From: Iodobacter sp. BJB302
GTDB lineage: Bacteria > Pseudomonadota > Gammaproteobacteria > Burkholderiales > Chitinibacteraceae
Assembly (NCBI RefSeq): GCF_002735645.1
Contig: NZ_PDZG01000023.1
Location: 1 to 60,062, forward strand
DNA length: 60,062 nucleotides
Direction: 5' to 3'
The notes beneath the pieces are model-generated. The model was not told the origin of the DNA. It saw nothing but the letters and a program-made list of their open reading frames with translations, and did no database searches. Position numbers and translations under genes: made by a program. The stretch's first letter is position 1. Every line of letters starts with the position of its first letter. Below, piece after piece: positions 27,705-36,388 of this stretch.

Positions 27705-28466
27705 TTACCCTGGCATCCCATCCACAAAACACAGCAACTCACCTGGCTGCATTTTGATCCAGGTTTCATTGTCGGTCAGTGGCTGGGTTGCGATGACGGC
27801 GACCCGGTCTTTTTGCGTGGTGACTTCGGAAAAATCGACGCTGACATCCGTGTCATTCAGATGCGCCAGCGTAAAGGGGGCTTTGCGCACGATGTAATGC
27901 AAATCGGTACTGCAATGGGCAAACAAGGCGCGGCCATCAGAGAGCAAAAAGTTAAATGTGCCCACTGCCATCAAGGGGCTGGCCAGCTCGGCCAATGCCT
28001 GCTTCAAAACCGGCAAGGGCGGGCAGCTGACATAACGCTGGGCAAGCTCAGATAAAATCCAGCAAAAAGCGTGTTCGCTGTCGGTATTACCAACCGGCAA
28101 AAAACGGCTGCTGCTTAAATCCGGCCGCTCCGGCAAATTGCCATTATGTGCAAAAATCCAGTAACGCCCCCACAACTCACGGCGAAACGGGTGAGTATTG
28201 GCGAGGCTGATCTGCCCCTGGGTAGCCTTGCGGATATGGGCAATCACATTGGTCGATTTAATCGGGTAGGCACGCACCAGATCGGCAATCGGCGAGCTGG
28301 CCGATGGCAGATAATCCAGAAACATGCGGCAGCCGTCGCCTTCAAAAAAAGCGATTCCCCAGCCATCAGAATGATGATCTGTCTGCCCGCCGCGACGCCG
28401 GAACCCTTCAAAAGAGAACACGATGTCGGTAGGCACATTGCAATTCATACCGAGTAGCTGGCACAT
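27705..28466 (-). CDS. yafJ: Class II glutamine amidotransferase, YafJ type
   Basis: The 253-residue product begins MCQLLGMNCN, giving Cys2 as the N-terminal nucleophile once Met is removed. Other class II (Ntn) amidotransferase features are GGQTDHHSDGWGIAFFEG, NVIAHIRKATQG, NTHPFRRELWGRYWIFAHNGNL and PVGNTDSEHAFCWIL. It hydrolyses glutamine, but the acceptor of YafJ-type enzymes is not established as far as I know. It is 71 bp downstream of fabI on the same strand, separated from it by a strong hairpin, so it probably has its own promoter. Confidence 0.92.
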   Translation of the reverse strand: MCQLLGMNCNVPTDIVFSFEGFRRRGGQTDHHSDGWGIAFFEGDGCRMFLDYLPSASSPIADLVRAYPIKSTNVIAHIRKATQGQISLANTHPFRRELWGRYWIFAHNGNLPERPDLSSSRFLPVGNTDSEHAFCWILSELAQRYVSCPPLPVLKQALAELASPLMAVGTFNFLLSDGRALFAHCSTDLHYIVRKAPFTLAHLNDTDVSVDFSEVTTQKDRVAVIATQPLTDNETWIKMQPGELLCFVDGMPG

Positions 28467-28494
28467 GGCCTTATTCCTTGTACATATAAATGCA

Positions 28495-28517
28495 AAAAAC
28501 GCCCGTTACGGGCGTTT
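28495..28517 (-). terminator. Terminator of fabI
   Basis: Arms AACGCCCGT and ACGGGCGTT form a tight hairpin with T-rich sequence on both sides; on the reverse strand GTTTTTTGC follows. It lies 21 bp after the fabI stop. Confidence 0.88.
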
Positions 28518-28537
28518 TCAATGGAGTAAAAGCTTGA

Positions 28538-29323
28538 TCAGCTTTCCATTGCGCCCGCGCCGTGGCTAAAGCCACAGTCCACCATCACTACTTCACCCGT
28601 CATACCAGATGATAGGGATGACAACAGGAAAGCAGTTACATTACCTACTTCTTCTTGCGTCACATTGCGCTTCAGTGGCGTGCCATCGGCAGCGCGCTTT
28701 AACAGCGTGCTGAAGTTAGCAATACCCGCAGCAGCCAGTGTTTTGATTGGGCCTGCTGAAACGGCATTCACACGGATAGCACGATCGCCGCCTAAAGCAG
28801 CAGCCATATAACGTACATTGGCTTCTAATGAAGCTTTAGCCAAGCCCATTACGTTGTAATTAGGGATAGCACGCTCTGCGCCCAGATAAGTCATGGTCAC
28901 TAAAGAAGCGCCTTCGCTCAGCATTGGGCGGGCAGCCTTGGCCAGGGCCGCAAAGCTGTAAGAGCTGATATCGTGAGCAATATGGAAAGCTTCGCGGCTA
29001 AGGGCATCAAGGTAATCGCCTTTCAGCGCTTCGCGCGGAGCAAAACCAATGGAATGAACCAGACCATCCAGCTTGTCCCAGTGCTTGCCAAGCTCAACAA
29101 ATACTTGAGCAATCTGCTCATCACTGGCCACATCACAGGGCAGAACCAAATCAGTATCGAAGTCTTTTGCCAGATCAACTACGCGCTGGCGCAAGTTTTC
29201 ACTTACATAAGTGAAAGCCAGTGTTGCGCCTTCACGTTTAGCTGCCTGAGCAATGCCGTAGGCAATAGAGCGGTCTGATAACAAACCGGTAATCAGGATT
29301 TTTTTGCCGGCGAGAAAGCCCAT
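28538..29323 (-). CDS. fabI: Enoyl-[acyl-carrier-protein] reductase
   Basis: FabI carries out the last step of each fatty-acid elongation cycle, NADH-dependent reduction of trans-2-enoyl-ACP in the cytoplasm. The 261-residue protein has the altered dinucleotide motif [26 protein letters not shown], and the catalytic triad at the same numbers as E. coli: Tyr146, Tyr156 and Lys163 (MTYLG and [14 protein letters not shown]). It ends with the conserved [16 protein letters not shown] 15-bp perfect inverted repeat lies about 95 bp upstream (29415-29453), a possible operator. It is downstream of ygfZ on the same strand. Confidence 0.97.
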   Translation of the reverse strand: MGFLAGKKILITGLLSDRSIAYGIAQAAKREGATLAFTYVSENLRQRVVDLAKDFDTDLVLPCDVASDEQIAQVFVELGKHWDKLDGLVHSIGFAPREALKGDYLDALSREAFHIAHDISSYSFAALAKAARPMLSEGASLVTMTYLGAERAIPNYNVMGLAKASLEANVRYMAAALGGDRAIRVNAVSAGPIKTLAAAGIANFSTLLKRAADGTPLKRNVTQEEVGNVTAFLLSSLSSGMTGEVVMVDCGFSHGAGAMES

Positions 29324-29414
29324 ACAAACACCTTTAATATATGTAATTAAGATACAGAGGGCGGATTATAGACGAAACCGCGCCCATTGACGCCAATGAT
29401 CATCGTGAACACTA

Positions 29415-29453
29415 CTTTAAGCTTTGATTACACGCTGTAAATCAAAGCTTAAA
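29415..29453. promoter_or_regulatory. 15-bp perfect inverted repeat upstream of fabI
   Basis: CTTTAAGCTTTGATT (29415-29429) and AATCAAAGCTTAAAG (29439-29453) flank nine bases. There is no T run on the reverse strand, so it may be an operator or RNA hairpin rather than a terminator of ygfZ. Confidence 0.6.
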
Positions 29454-29473
29454 GCGATGCTTATCGGTTGATC

Positions 29474-30457
29474 TTATAAAGAATAAGGTAGATCAAGCAT
29501 TTCCAGCTGCGGGCCATCTGCTGCAGCTAAATGTAAACCATGCTCAAGGCTGGCAATCTGAGCCACCAGCAAGACTTCCCACACGCCTTTTGCTGCCTGT
29601 GCAGCCAACACCAGCTTACCACTGGCTTGGCCATTCATTTCACTACTAAATACATCCTGCCCTGCTTCGACCAGCTCTGTTGCAATACGGGCACGATACA
29701 TACGGCGTTTCAGCTTACCCAAATATTGGGTTCTGGCCACAATTTCCTGCCCCGGGTAGCAGCCCTTGGTAAAGCTCACACCGCCAATTAAATCCATATT
29801 GGCCATCTGAGCCACAAAAGCCTCCTGTGTTGCGGCAGTAATCCATGGTGCGCCAGCCCGAATATCACTCAAGCGCCAAAGTGACTCTGCTGCAGCCACA
29901 ATGCCTGCAGCGGCTAATTGCTGCCAGAGTGCAGGGGCTGCATCTGCGCTGATCACCAGCTGATAACGCTGGCCCGGCAAGGCAATCACGGTGCAGTTTT
30001 CTTTATGTACGCTGCTAAAATCAGCATCGGGCAAAGAGCCTAATACTGAGGACAATTTTTCAGCGGCCAAAGGGCCCGCAACGCCCAATAAGCAAAGCTC
30101 GCTGCTTGCATCTCTGGCCTTGGTTTTTGAGCGCATCACAAACATAGACAGACGCTTTTGAATGGCCTCCTGCAATTCTGCCGCAATCTGCAAGCAGTAA
30201 TCATCCCCACGGCGAAACACCAGAAAACTAGCCAGCATGCGCCCCTTTGGGGTGGAATAACTTGAGTATTGCGCCGAATTTTCGCCCAAAGCCCGCACAT
30301 CACTGGAAAGCTGGCCCTGCAGGAAAGGCTCTGTTTCTGCCCCGGTAAATGCAATCACCGCAAAATTTGTCAGCGGGCTCATCACAGCATTTTCTGCTAA
30401 GGCCTGCAGCTCGTCTGCGCCATGTTGCAATTCGCCCTGTAGATCTGTCCAAGCCAT
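29474..30457 (-). CDS. ygfZ: Folate-binding YgfZ family protein (GcvT-like)
   Basis: YgfZ supports assembly or repair of certain iron-sulfur enzymes using tetrahydrofolate and a reactive cysteine. The 327-residue product holds the family signature KGCYPGQEIVARTQYLGKLK near residue 230, including the key Cys. Earlier sequence GQLSSDVRAL, YSSYSTPKGRMLASF and the GcvT-like fold support this. It starts at ATG 30457. It lies upstream of fabI (150 bp) and downstream of the AsmA gene, all on the reverse strand, but hairpins between them argue against one tight operon. Confidence 0.94.
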   Translation of the reverse strand: MAWTDLQGELQHGADELQALAENAVMSPLTNFAVIAFTGAETEPFLQGQLSSDVRALGENSAQYSSYSTPKGRMLASFLVFRRGDDYCLQIAAELQEAIQKRLSMFVMRSKTKARDASSELCLLGVAGPLAAEKLSSVLGSLPDADFSSVHKENCTVIALPGQRYQLVISADAAPALWQQLAAAGIVAAAESLWRLSDIRAGAPWITAATQEAFVAQMANMDLIGGVSFTKGCYPGQEIVARTQYLGKLKRRMYRARIATELVEAGQDVFSSEMNGQASGKLVLAAQAAKGVWEVLLVAQIASLEHGLHLAAADGPQLEMLDLPYSL

Positions 30458-30582
30458 GGAGTGCCCTGCTGTTTGCTAGAAAAACGCCATTATAAAGATT
30501 TTCATGATGAGCAAGCGAATTGGCCGGAGATTAGCGGTGTAAATTTTAATGCAGGGTGTAAACAGCCCAAAGTAAGCTAAGC

Positions 30583-30619
30583 CCTGCAGAGAACATCAAT
30601 CATTGATGCACTCTGCAGG
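30583..30619. terminator. Hairpin between the AsmA and ygfZ genes
   Basis: CCTGCAGAG (30583-30591) pairs with CTCTGCAGG (30611-30619) and an inner CATCAAT/ATTGATG pair continues the stem. No T run follows on the reverse strand, so it may be a weak terminator or an RNA-stabilising structure. Confidence 0.5.
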
Positions 30620-30663
30620 ACATTCATATCCGCTTAAAAATAAGGGGTTTTATCCGGGGAAAA

Positions 30664-31923
30664 CTACTGAAGCAACTCATCAACTGATGTTGCAGGAGGC
30701 TGCTCACCTGTTCTGGCCGCATTACCAGAATTTAATGCAGGCTTGCTAAGATCACCAGACAGGCGAATTTGATTTGCAATGGCTAACACACCCGCTTGCA
30801 AGCGCCCCGAAACCGAGCCATTAATCCGGCCTGCCGCAATTTGCACCGCACCCTGCGCATTAAATTTACCCGCACCCAGTGCCATGCCTTGCAACTGCAC
30901 GCTGTGATCACGGATCAGCATTTTCCCTTTTAAGGTATCAAAGCGCGTTTGCCCGCCGCGGCCTGCTGGTGTTTCACCCGCACGCAGCTGAGCTACTAAA
31001 TCCATATTATGAATGGCCCCATCGCGCAGCAAGAAACTGGCATCGACCTGCGGATGCGCAAAAAGCTTTAAATAATCTGCGGCGCTATATACAAACTGCA
31101 CTTCTGCATCCATGCGGCCGGAAACAAACGTAGCCGGGCTGAATATTTTGCTTAGCGGCTCGGTATGAATCCCTTTTGCCAGCAGCTGCCCTTGTAAGTT
31201 CCAGTCTGTTTGCCGGGTTAGCTGTGCCTTACCGCTTAAAACACCGCCATAGGTTTCACCACGGATATCGTCAATCAGCAGGCCTTCCGGTGAGCCTTCG
31301 CCGCTTAAATACAATCTTTCAAAGACCACCGGATAGCCAAGAGGAAGCTCCCAGTTGCTGGCTTGTACCGTTACGCCAATATTGTCACCCTTAGGTTTGA
31401 TATGCACATCAAGATGCCCTTGTTTATCAGCCAGCTGCAAATCGCCCATGGCACCATTTTTGGCAAACCGGATCACGCCATCAATCGGCCCCAGCTCACC
31501 CTGATCTAATAAAACGCTGGCCTTCGTCAGCTCCACATCACCCAAAGTAATGCGATCTTGCTCGAGTGCGGCAAAGCGTTTTGGCAAAGTAAATGCAAGC
31601 GCAGGCTTTAATTTCACCCCTGCCACGGTTACATTTTTCAAACTTTTACCATGTTGAAGCACGTTAAACAGGCTGAGCGGCACACTTATTTGCTCAATTT
31701 TCCCTGCTTCACCATCAATTTTTACGTTATTAAGCGTGAAAACGGGCCAGGGCTGATAGGAAAACTCGACCGTTTCGAGTGAAACTTGCGCCTGTAACAG
31801 CGAAGAAAGACGTTTTTCCAGCTGTGGTTTATAGTTATTCAAAGGCAAAATCAGCGGCAGACATACAATTACTACAAAGAATAAAAGTAAACAAAACAAC
31901 AGTGTTCTTGTTTTTTTCATCAT
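30664..31923 (-). CDS. AsmA-family protein
   Basis: The 419-residue product starts with a lysine-arginine tip and one membrane helix (residues 7-28, LLFCLLLFFVVIVCLPLILP), then a periplasmic beta-rich region typical of AsmA proteins: LNNYKPQLEKRLSSLLQAQV near 30-50 and the C-terminal FDTLKGKMLIRDHSVQLQGM and QIAAGRINGSVSG. AsmA relatives are thought to act in lipid traffic or outer-membrane assembly. It is shorter than E. coli AsmA (about 617 residues) but similar to compact betaproteobacterial versions. Its exact role is unknown. It is divergent from the tRNA-Asn cluster. Confidence 0.85.
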   Translation of the reverse strand: MMKKTRTLLFCLLLFFVVIVCLPLILPLNNYKPQLEKRLSSLLQAQVSLETVEFSYQPWPVFTLNNVKIDGEAGKIEQISVPLSLFNVLQHGKSLKNVTVAGVKLKPALAFTLPKRFAALEQDRITLGDVELTKASVLLDQGELGPIDGVIRFAKNGAMGDLQLADKQGHLDVHIKPKGDNIGVTVQASNWELPLGYPVVFERLYLSGEGSPEGLLIDDIRGETYGGVLSGKAQLTRQTDWNLQGQLLAKGIHTEPLSKIFSPATFVSGRMDAEVQFVYSAADYLKLFAHPQVDASFLLRDGAIHNMDLVAQLRAGETPAGRGGQTRFDTLKGKMLIRDHSVQLQGMALGAGKFNAQGAVQIAAGRINGSVSGRLQAGVLAIANQIRLSGDLSKPALNSGNAARTGEQPPATSVDELLQ

Positions 31924-31950
31924 AACGTCTCGAATAATTCATACTTTATG

Positions 31951-31979
31951 TTGACAGAAAGGAGTTCGGATTCTACCAT
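31951..31979 (+). promoter_or_regulatory. Promoter of the tRNA-Asn cluster
   Basis: TTGACA (31951-31956) and TACCAT (31974-31979) are 17 bp apart, followed by the GC-rich ACGGGCC typical of stable-RNA promoters, 16 bp before the first tRNA. Confidence 0.78.
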
Positions 31980-31995
31980 ACGGGCCTTCATCGAT

Positions 31996-32071
31996 TCCCT
32001 GATAGCTCAGTTGGTAGAGCGACGGACTGTTAATCCGCAGGTCCCTGGTTCGAGTCCAGGTCGGGGAGCCA
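31996..32071 (+). tRNA. tRNA-Asn (GTT), copy 1
   Basis: The 76-nt cloverleaf has acceptor TCCCTGA/TCGGGGA, anticodon GTT in GACTGTTAATC, T loop TTCGAGT and encoded CCA. Confidence 0.97.
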
Positions 32072-32122
32072 AAGAATCTTACGATACTAGGCTGCGATGA
32101 TAAAGTAGGTAAAAGCTGTTAT

Positions 32123-32198
32123 TCCCTGATAGCTCAGTTGGTAGAGCGACGGACTGTTAATCCGCAGGTCCCTGGTTCGAGTCCAGGTCGGGGAGCCA
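32123..32198 (+). tRNA. tRNA-Asn (GTT), copy 2
   Basis: Identical in sequence to copy 1. It is followed by a GCTGCT/AGCAGC hairpin and T run. Confidence 0.97.
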
Positions 32199-32209
32199 AA
32201 TATTTAAAG

Positions 32210-32238
32210 GTGCTGCTGAAAAGCAGCTTCTTTTTTCT
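32210..32238 (+). terminator. Terminator-like hairpin after tRNA-Asn copy 2
   Basis: GCTGCTGAAAAGCAGC with a T-rich tail; the same unit recurs after copy 3. Confidence 0.7.
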
Positions 32239-32282
32239 GAGGTATAGCATTTAGCGCTCAGAAATAAAAAAAACAGTTTTAT

Positions 32283-32358
32283 TCCCTGATAGCTCAGTTG
32301 GTAGAGCGACGGACTGTTAATCCGCAGGTCCCTGGTTCGAGTCCAGGTCGGGGAGCCA
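32283..32358 (+). tRNA. tRNA-Asn (GTT), copy 3
   Basis: Identical to copies 1 and 2. It starts 160 bp after copy 2, and the spacer is largely duplicated in the next interval. Confidence 0.97.
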
Positions 32359-32366
32359 ATATTTAA

Positions 32367-32397
32367 AGGTGCTGCTGAAAAGCAGCTTCTTTTTTCT
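32367..32397 (+). terminator. Terminator-like hairpin after tRNA-Asn copy 3
   Basis: A second copy of GCTGCTGAAAAGCAGC with a T-rich tail, showing that tRNA and spacer were duplicated as one unit. Confidence 0.7.
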
Positions 32398-32440
32398 GAA
32401 GAAAAGTATTTAAGTCCTCAGAAATAAAAAACCGTTTTAT

Positions 32441-32516
32441 TCCCTGATAGCTCAGTTGGTAGAGCGACGGACTGTTAATCCGCAGGTCCCTGGTTCGAGT
32501 CCAGGTCGGGGAGCCA
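32441..32516 (+). tRNA. tRNA-Asn (GTT), copy 4
   Basis: Identical to the other three copies; the last gene of the cluster. Confidence 0.97.
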
Positions 32517-32521
32517 GTTAA

Positions 32522-32549
32522 AAAACCACAGTGCAAACTGTGGTTTTTT
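32522..32549 (+). terminator. Terminator of the tRNA-Asn cluster
   Basis: AAAACCACAGT pairs with ACTGTGGTTTT around GCAA, followed by a T run. Confidence 0.88.
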
Positions 32550-32609
32550 TTCGTCTGCTGTTTGCCCGCCATGCTACCTTAAGCACCTTCCCAATTGAGC
32601 ATTTACGCT

Positions 32610-33040
32610 ATGAATCCAAACGAATTCACGGGCCTGCAATTACTGCAAGCCATGGCCGATGGCAAACTGCCTGCGCCTTCCATTACCCAAACCATGCCGA
32701 TGAGCATGGTGCATATCAGCGAAGGCCTGGTGCGCTTTACCGCGCAGGCCGATGAGCGACATCTGAACCCTATGGGGGGGTGCACGGCGGTTTTGCCGCC
32801 ACCGTGCTTGATTCAGTCACCGCCTGCGCTGTACACAGCATGCTGGAGGCAGGGGCCAGCTACGCCACAGTCGATTTAAATGTAAAAATGGTGAAAGCCA
32901 TTCCTAAAAACACTGAGCTGATGGCCGAAGGCAAGATTTTGCATATTTCTAAGAGCATCGGTGTTTCAGAAGGAAACATCAAATCAGCCGATGGCACCCT
33001 GCTGGCCCATGCCACCGCCACCTGCGTGATTCGGCGCTAG
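32610..33040 (+). pseudogene. PaaI-type hotdog thioesterase, frameshifted at a poly-G tract
   Basis: Two overlapping frames make one protein. The first (from ATG 32610) reads MNPNEFTGLQLLQAMADG ... HLNPMGG; the second continues HGGFAATVLDSVTACAVHSM ... CVIRR to 33040. The join is a run of seven G at 32774-32780 (TATGGGGGGGTGCAC); one extra G would restore NPMGGVHGGFAATVLDSV, the hotdog active-site region of PaaI/YigI-like acyl-CoA thioesterases. The total, about 143 residues, is the family's normal length and nothing else is damaged. It may be phase variable, newly broken, or a sequencing error. The stop overlaps the stop of rsmJ on the other strand by 4 bp. Confidence 0.85.
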
Positions 33041-33828
33041 CGGCTCAATGGCAAATAGCCATCAAAGCGCGTACTTTCCCCGCCAAATACAAAATCAGGC
33101 TTCACACCAGCCATAACCGGAGCAATGCGCGGGCGCTTTACAATCACGCGTTTTTTAGCAATTTGCCTTGCAGGAAATAACAAATCATTCGCATCCGGAT
33201 CATCACCAATCACGGTTTGGAACGCGGCCATTTCTTTTTTAGATTTGGCGCGTTTTGTCGGGTCTGGAAACATCGGGTCTAAAAACACCACATCAAACTC
33301 GGGCCCGGCAAGCGTGGGGTTAAATAAATAACTAAAACCCTGCCCGGCCAAAAATTTAGCCAGCTCCTGATGGCCATCGCCAAAAACCAAGCGCATTCTG
33401 CCCACGATCTTGCCAATAGCCGCATCGGCCTGTGCACGGCGTAAGCCATCTAATAGCAGGGCAACGGCTACAGGTGAGCGCTCGATCAGCGTGACTTCAC
33501 AGCCCAAAGAAGCCAAGACAAATGCATCCCGGCCAAGGCCTGCCGTGGCATCCAGCACTCTGGGCACGTACTCGCCTTTAATCCCTACCGCTTTGGCCAC
33601 CGGCTGACCACGCCCGCCGCCAAATTGCCGGCGGTGCGCGGCGGCTCCGCCGACAAAATCGACCGCTACCGTGCCTTTTTCGCCGATAGTCACCAGCTCC
33701 AGCCGCTCATTTTGCCAGCAAAGATAATGGGCAACTCCCTCGGGCAATTCACTCCAAAGCGGCAAGCCCAAAGCGACTATTTCTGCGCATAGCTCAGGGC
33801 TGGCCCCTGCTTGCAACAGGCCCATCAT
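33037..33828 (-). CDS. rsmJ: 16S rRNA m2G1516 methyltransferase
   Basis: RsmJ uses SAM to methylate guanine 1516 in the small ribosomal subunit RNA. The 263-residue product has the SAM site VLDATAGLGRDAFVLASLGC, the VTLIERSPVAVALLLDGLRR segment and the catalytic VVFLDPMFPDPTKRAKSKKEM, all diagnostic for RsmJ (YhiQ). The length agrees with E. coli (250). The start overlaps the stop of mtfA by 4 bp (ATGA), so the two are probably translationally coupled. Confidence 0.94.
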   Translation of the reverse strand: MMGLLQAGASPELCAEIVALGLPLWSELPEGVAHYLCWQNERLELVTIGEKGTVAVDFVGGAAAHRRQFGGGRGQPVAKAVGIKGEYVPRVLDATAGLGRDAFVLASLGCEVTLIERSPVAVALLLDGLRRAQADAAIGKIVGRMRLVFGDGHQELAKFLAGQGFSYLFNPTLAGPEFDVVFLDPMFPDPTKRAKSKKEMAAFQTVIGDDPDANDLLFPARQIAKKRVIVKRPRIAPVMAGVKPDFVFGGESTRFDGYLPLSR

Positions 33829-34625
33829 ACCCAGCCCCCCATCACGGGTCGGTAAGGAAGCTGCGGCCTGCGCGCAGCGGGGTTCTGGCGATAAAATAAA
33901 CTCAGTTGTTGATACACGTCGGGATAGCTCTCAAGCAATAAATGGGGGGCAGCAAAGAACGTTTCGCTGCACACAGCCAGACATTCTGCCGGATTTTCTG
34001 CCGCATAGAGATCAATTGTGCCGGTTTCGCCCATCGCAGCCTGCCGGCTGATGGCCTGAAACGCCTTAGAAAACACTTTTTTCCAGCGTGCATAGCTCAT
34101 GCCCTGATGCAGCGGCGGGCAGCCATTGGCGCTGCCAGAGCGCATATCCAGCTTATGCGCCATCTCGTGTATCACCACATTGCTGCTTGGGTGATAAGGC
34201 GCTTCAATCACATCCATCATCGATAGCAAAACGGCGCCCTGATGCCGCGCCTGCCCGGATAAAACACGTATTTCCTGATGCACAAGGCCAATTGAATCAG
34301 TGTAAAGATCACGGCTGATAAAACGCCCCGGATACAGCACCACCTCCTGCCAATCGTCATAAGCATCAAAGCCCAGATTAAGAATCGGCAGCGTGGCCTG
34401 CACGGCAATCAGCAAGCGCAGCTCATCGTCGATCTCCAAACCATGCACCGGCGTAATGGTTTTTGTATGCAAAAACCATGCGGCGTGGTCTTTGAGCAGG
34501 GCCAGATCAGCTTCATTTAAGCCACGCAATAAAGGCAGGAGCAGCACCTTTTGCCACAAATGATCTTGTACAGGCTGGCTGGCCAGATAACGCCGCCGGC
34601 TGCGCTGGCGCAAAAAATTAAACAT
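33825..34625 (-). CDS. mtfA: MtfA zinc peptidase (M90 family)
   Basis: MtfA is a cytosolic zinc aminopeptidase which in E. coli binds the glucose repressor Mlc and so affects ptsG expression. The ~266-residue product shows the metal site VVIHEMAHKLDMRSG (HExxH) and the more distal NPAECLAVCSETFF containing the further Glu ligand. The region VVLYPGRF and GLVHQEIRVLSGQA also fits. I chose ATG 34625 because GGATGA lies six bases before it; ATG 34634 is the alternative. It is the first gene of a two-gene unit with rsmJ. Confidence 0.92.
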   Translation of the reverse strand: MFNFLRQRSRRRYLASQPVQDHLWQKVLLLPLLRGLNEADLALLKDHAAWFLHTKTITPVHGLEIDDELRLLIAVQATLPILNLGFDAYDDWQEVVLYPGRFISRDLYTDSIGLVHQEIRVLSGQARHQGAVLLSMMDVIEAPYHPSSNVVIHEMAHKLDMRSGSANGCPPLHQGMSYARWKKVFSKAFQAISRQAAMGETGTIDLYAAENPAECLAVCSETFFAAPHLLLESYPDVYQQLSLFYRQNPAARRPQLPYRPVMGGWV

Positions 34626-34757
34626 AGGGCTCATCCAGCAAAGGGCATATCCAATGAGATGGGCATGGTTTTATGCAAATCAAGCTGGCAACGGCGGCCC
34701 GGAGGTTTTCTCCCTGGCAATATCAGGTAAACTCGCTGACCTTACTGAATCGATCAA

Positions 34758-35873
34758 ATGACAATGACGCTAAAAAGCTCCACTTTGCTGTTTGGCTTAG
34801 CCGCAGCATGCTTACTGGCGGTTAACTACCAGAAAAGCCCTGCAGACATGCGTTTTGCGCTTACAAAACAGCCACATCTCACCGCCAGCACGCCGCAAAT
34901 GGAAGTGCAACGTTTACGCGCCCCCGTTCCTGCAGCGCATAGCGCCAGCATCATTGCACTGCCCAACGGAGAACGGATTGCTTTTTGGTTTGGCGGCAGC
35001 CGTGAGGGCGCTACCGACGTGAGCGTCTGGGCTTCGCGCTATCAGAATGGCCAGTGGATTAAGCCATGGATCGTGGCCACGCCTGCTCAAAGCTCTAAAG
35101 ATCAGTGGCGCTATATTAAAAAAGTAGGTAACCCCGTGCCGGTGCTCGATAACCAGGGCCGCCTGCAATTATTTTATGTTTCGGTGTCGATGGGGGGCTG
35201 GGCCACCAGCACGCTCAACCGCATGATCTCGGCCGACAACGGCCACAGCTGGGCGCCCGCAAGTAAAATCATCACCAGCCCCTTCTTTAATTTATCTACC
35301 TTAGTGCGCACCCATGCCGCCCAGCTTGAAGATGGCGGATTTTTGCTGCCTGTGTATCACGAGCTGGCGCGTAAATTTGGTGAAATCCTGCAATTTGATA
35401 AAGACGGCAAACTCGTCCGCAAAATCCGTATGAATGCCGAAGGTGAAAACCTGCAACCCGGCATCATTGCCTACAGCTCTACCGACGCCTTTGCCCTGCT
35501 CAGAAACAGCGGGCCTTCCCGCCAGCTTTTACTGCAACAAACTCACGATGGCGGGGCCAGCTGGTCGCCGATTCAAAATCTAAATGTAAAAAACCCTGAT
35601 TCAGCCATTGCAGTGGAACGCATGCCAGACGGCAGGCTGATTATGGCGCATAACCCGCGTACAGACGGGCGCAGCGAATTGGCACTCAGCGTATCGCCTG
35701 ATGGTAAAAACTGGAAAAAAGTAAAAGTGATTGAAGATAACCGAGGCATGGAGTTCTCCTACCCCACCCTGCTGGTTAACGACGAAATCATGGATCTGGT
35801 CTACACATGGGAGCGCTCTGAAATCCGCCATGTACGCTTTAACCGCGCCTGGCTGGATGGAGAAAAATCATGA
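34758..35873 (+). CDS. Sialidase-like BNR-repeat protein
   Basis: The 371-residue product has an N-terminal hydrophobic signal or anchor (residues 8-24, TLLFGLAAACLLAVNYQ) and a six-bladed-propeller BNR_2 region. Asp-box motifs are visible: SADNGHSWAP, THDGGASWSP and SPDGKNWKK. Possible active-site sequences include FWFGGSREGATDVSV and THAAQLEDGGFLLPVYHE. Family members include exo-alpha-sialidases, but many have other or unknown glycan substrates, so sialic acid is not proven. It overlaps the next gene by 4 bp (ATGA), showing coupling. It is likely exported to the periplasm or anchored there. Confidence 0.82.
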   Translation: MTMTLKSSTLLFGLAAACLLAVNYQKSPADMRFALTKQPHLTASTPQMEVQRLRAPVPAAHSASIIALPNGERIAFWFGGSREGATDVSVWASRYQNGQWIKPWIVATPAQSSKDQWRYIKKVGNPVPVLDNQGRLQLFYVSVSMGGWATSTLNRMISADNGHSWAPASKIITSPFFNLSTLVRTHAAQLEDGGFLLPVYHELARKFGEILQFDKDGKLVRKIRMNAEGENLQPGIIAYSSTDAFALLRNSGPSRQLLLQQTHDGGASWSPIQNLNVKNPDSAIAVERMPDGRLIMAHNPRTDGRSELALSVSPDGKNWKKVKVIEDNRGMEFSYPTLLVNDEIMDLVYTWERSEIRHVRFNRAWLDGEKS

Positions 35874-36382
35874 TTGCATCTCTTACAGGACTACTGCTCT
35901 GGGGTACTACCGGGGCGGCGCTGGCCGCTGCGGGCTGGAAAAAAAATCGCTTATTAATCGCCACCGGCGCACTCCTTATCATTGGCTCGCCTTGGTTACT
36001 GGGCCTCTTGAGTATGCCCAGCCTGGCAACGCTGGGACTTGCCTGCGGCGTATTATTTAAACAAAAACTACGCCCGGCCTTAGCCGCCTGGCTGCTGATC
36101 AGCGGGCTTGCGCTCTATTCATCGGCGCTGGGATTTTGGGCTTTTGATGTGTATGCGCTGGGCTATGCGCCGCAAGTGCTGCTAATCTGGTGCGCCATCT
36201 CGCTTGCCCTTGCCTGGCAGCAGGGGCATAAAGCTTTAGCAGTCGCCTGGCTACTCGCTTTGGCACTGTTTCCGCTTGGTGTGCTGGAAAGTGCCAATCT
36301 GTGGGATGCCATGCTCGACCCGATGGCGATGATCACCGGTGCGGTGGCTTTATTGCTGAGATTAAAATCAAGGCCTGATTAA
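35870..36382 (+). CDS. Small integral membrane protein coupled to the sialidase-like gene
   Basis: The 170-residue product is almost wholly hydrophobic, with five or six membrane helices (for example LTGLLLWGTTGAALAAAGW, LIATGALLIIGSPWLLGLL, VLLIWCAISLALAW, LAVAWLLALALFPLGVL). I recognise no named domain. Its start overlaps the stop of the sialidase-like gene in ATGA, so the pair is expected to be made together, perhaps with the membrane protein anchoring or transporting for the enzyme (inference). It ends 6 bp before the 3' end of the convergent HlyD remnant. Confidence 0.75.
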   Translation: MIASLTGLLLWGTTGAALAAAGWKKNRLLIATGALLIIGSPWLLGLLSMPSLATLGLACGVLFKQKLRPALAAWLLISGLALYSSALGFWAFDVYALGYAPQVLLIWCAISLALAWQQGHKALAVAWLLALALFPLGVLESANLWDAMLDPMAMITGAVALLLRLKSRPD

Positions 36383-36388
36383 CTGGCA

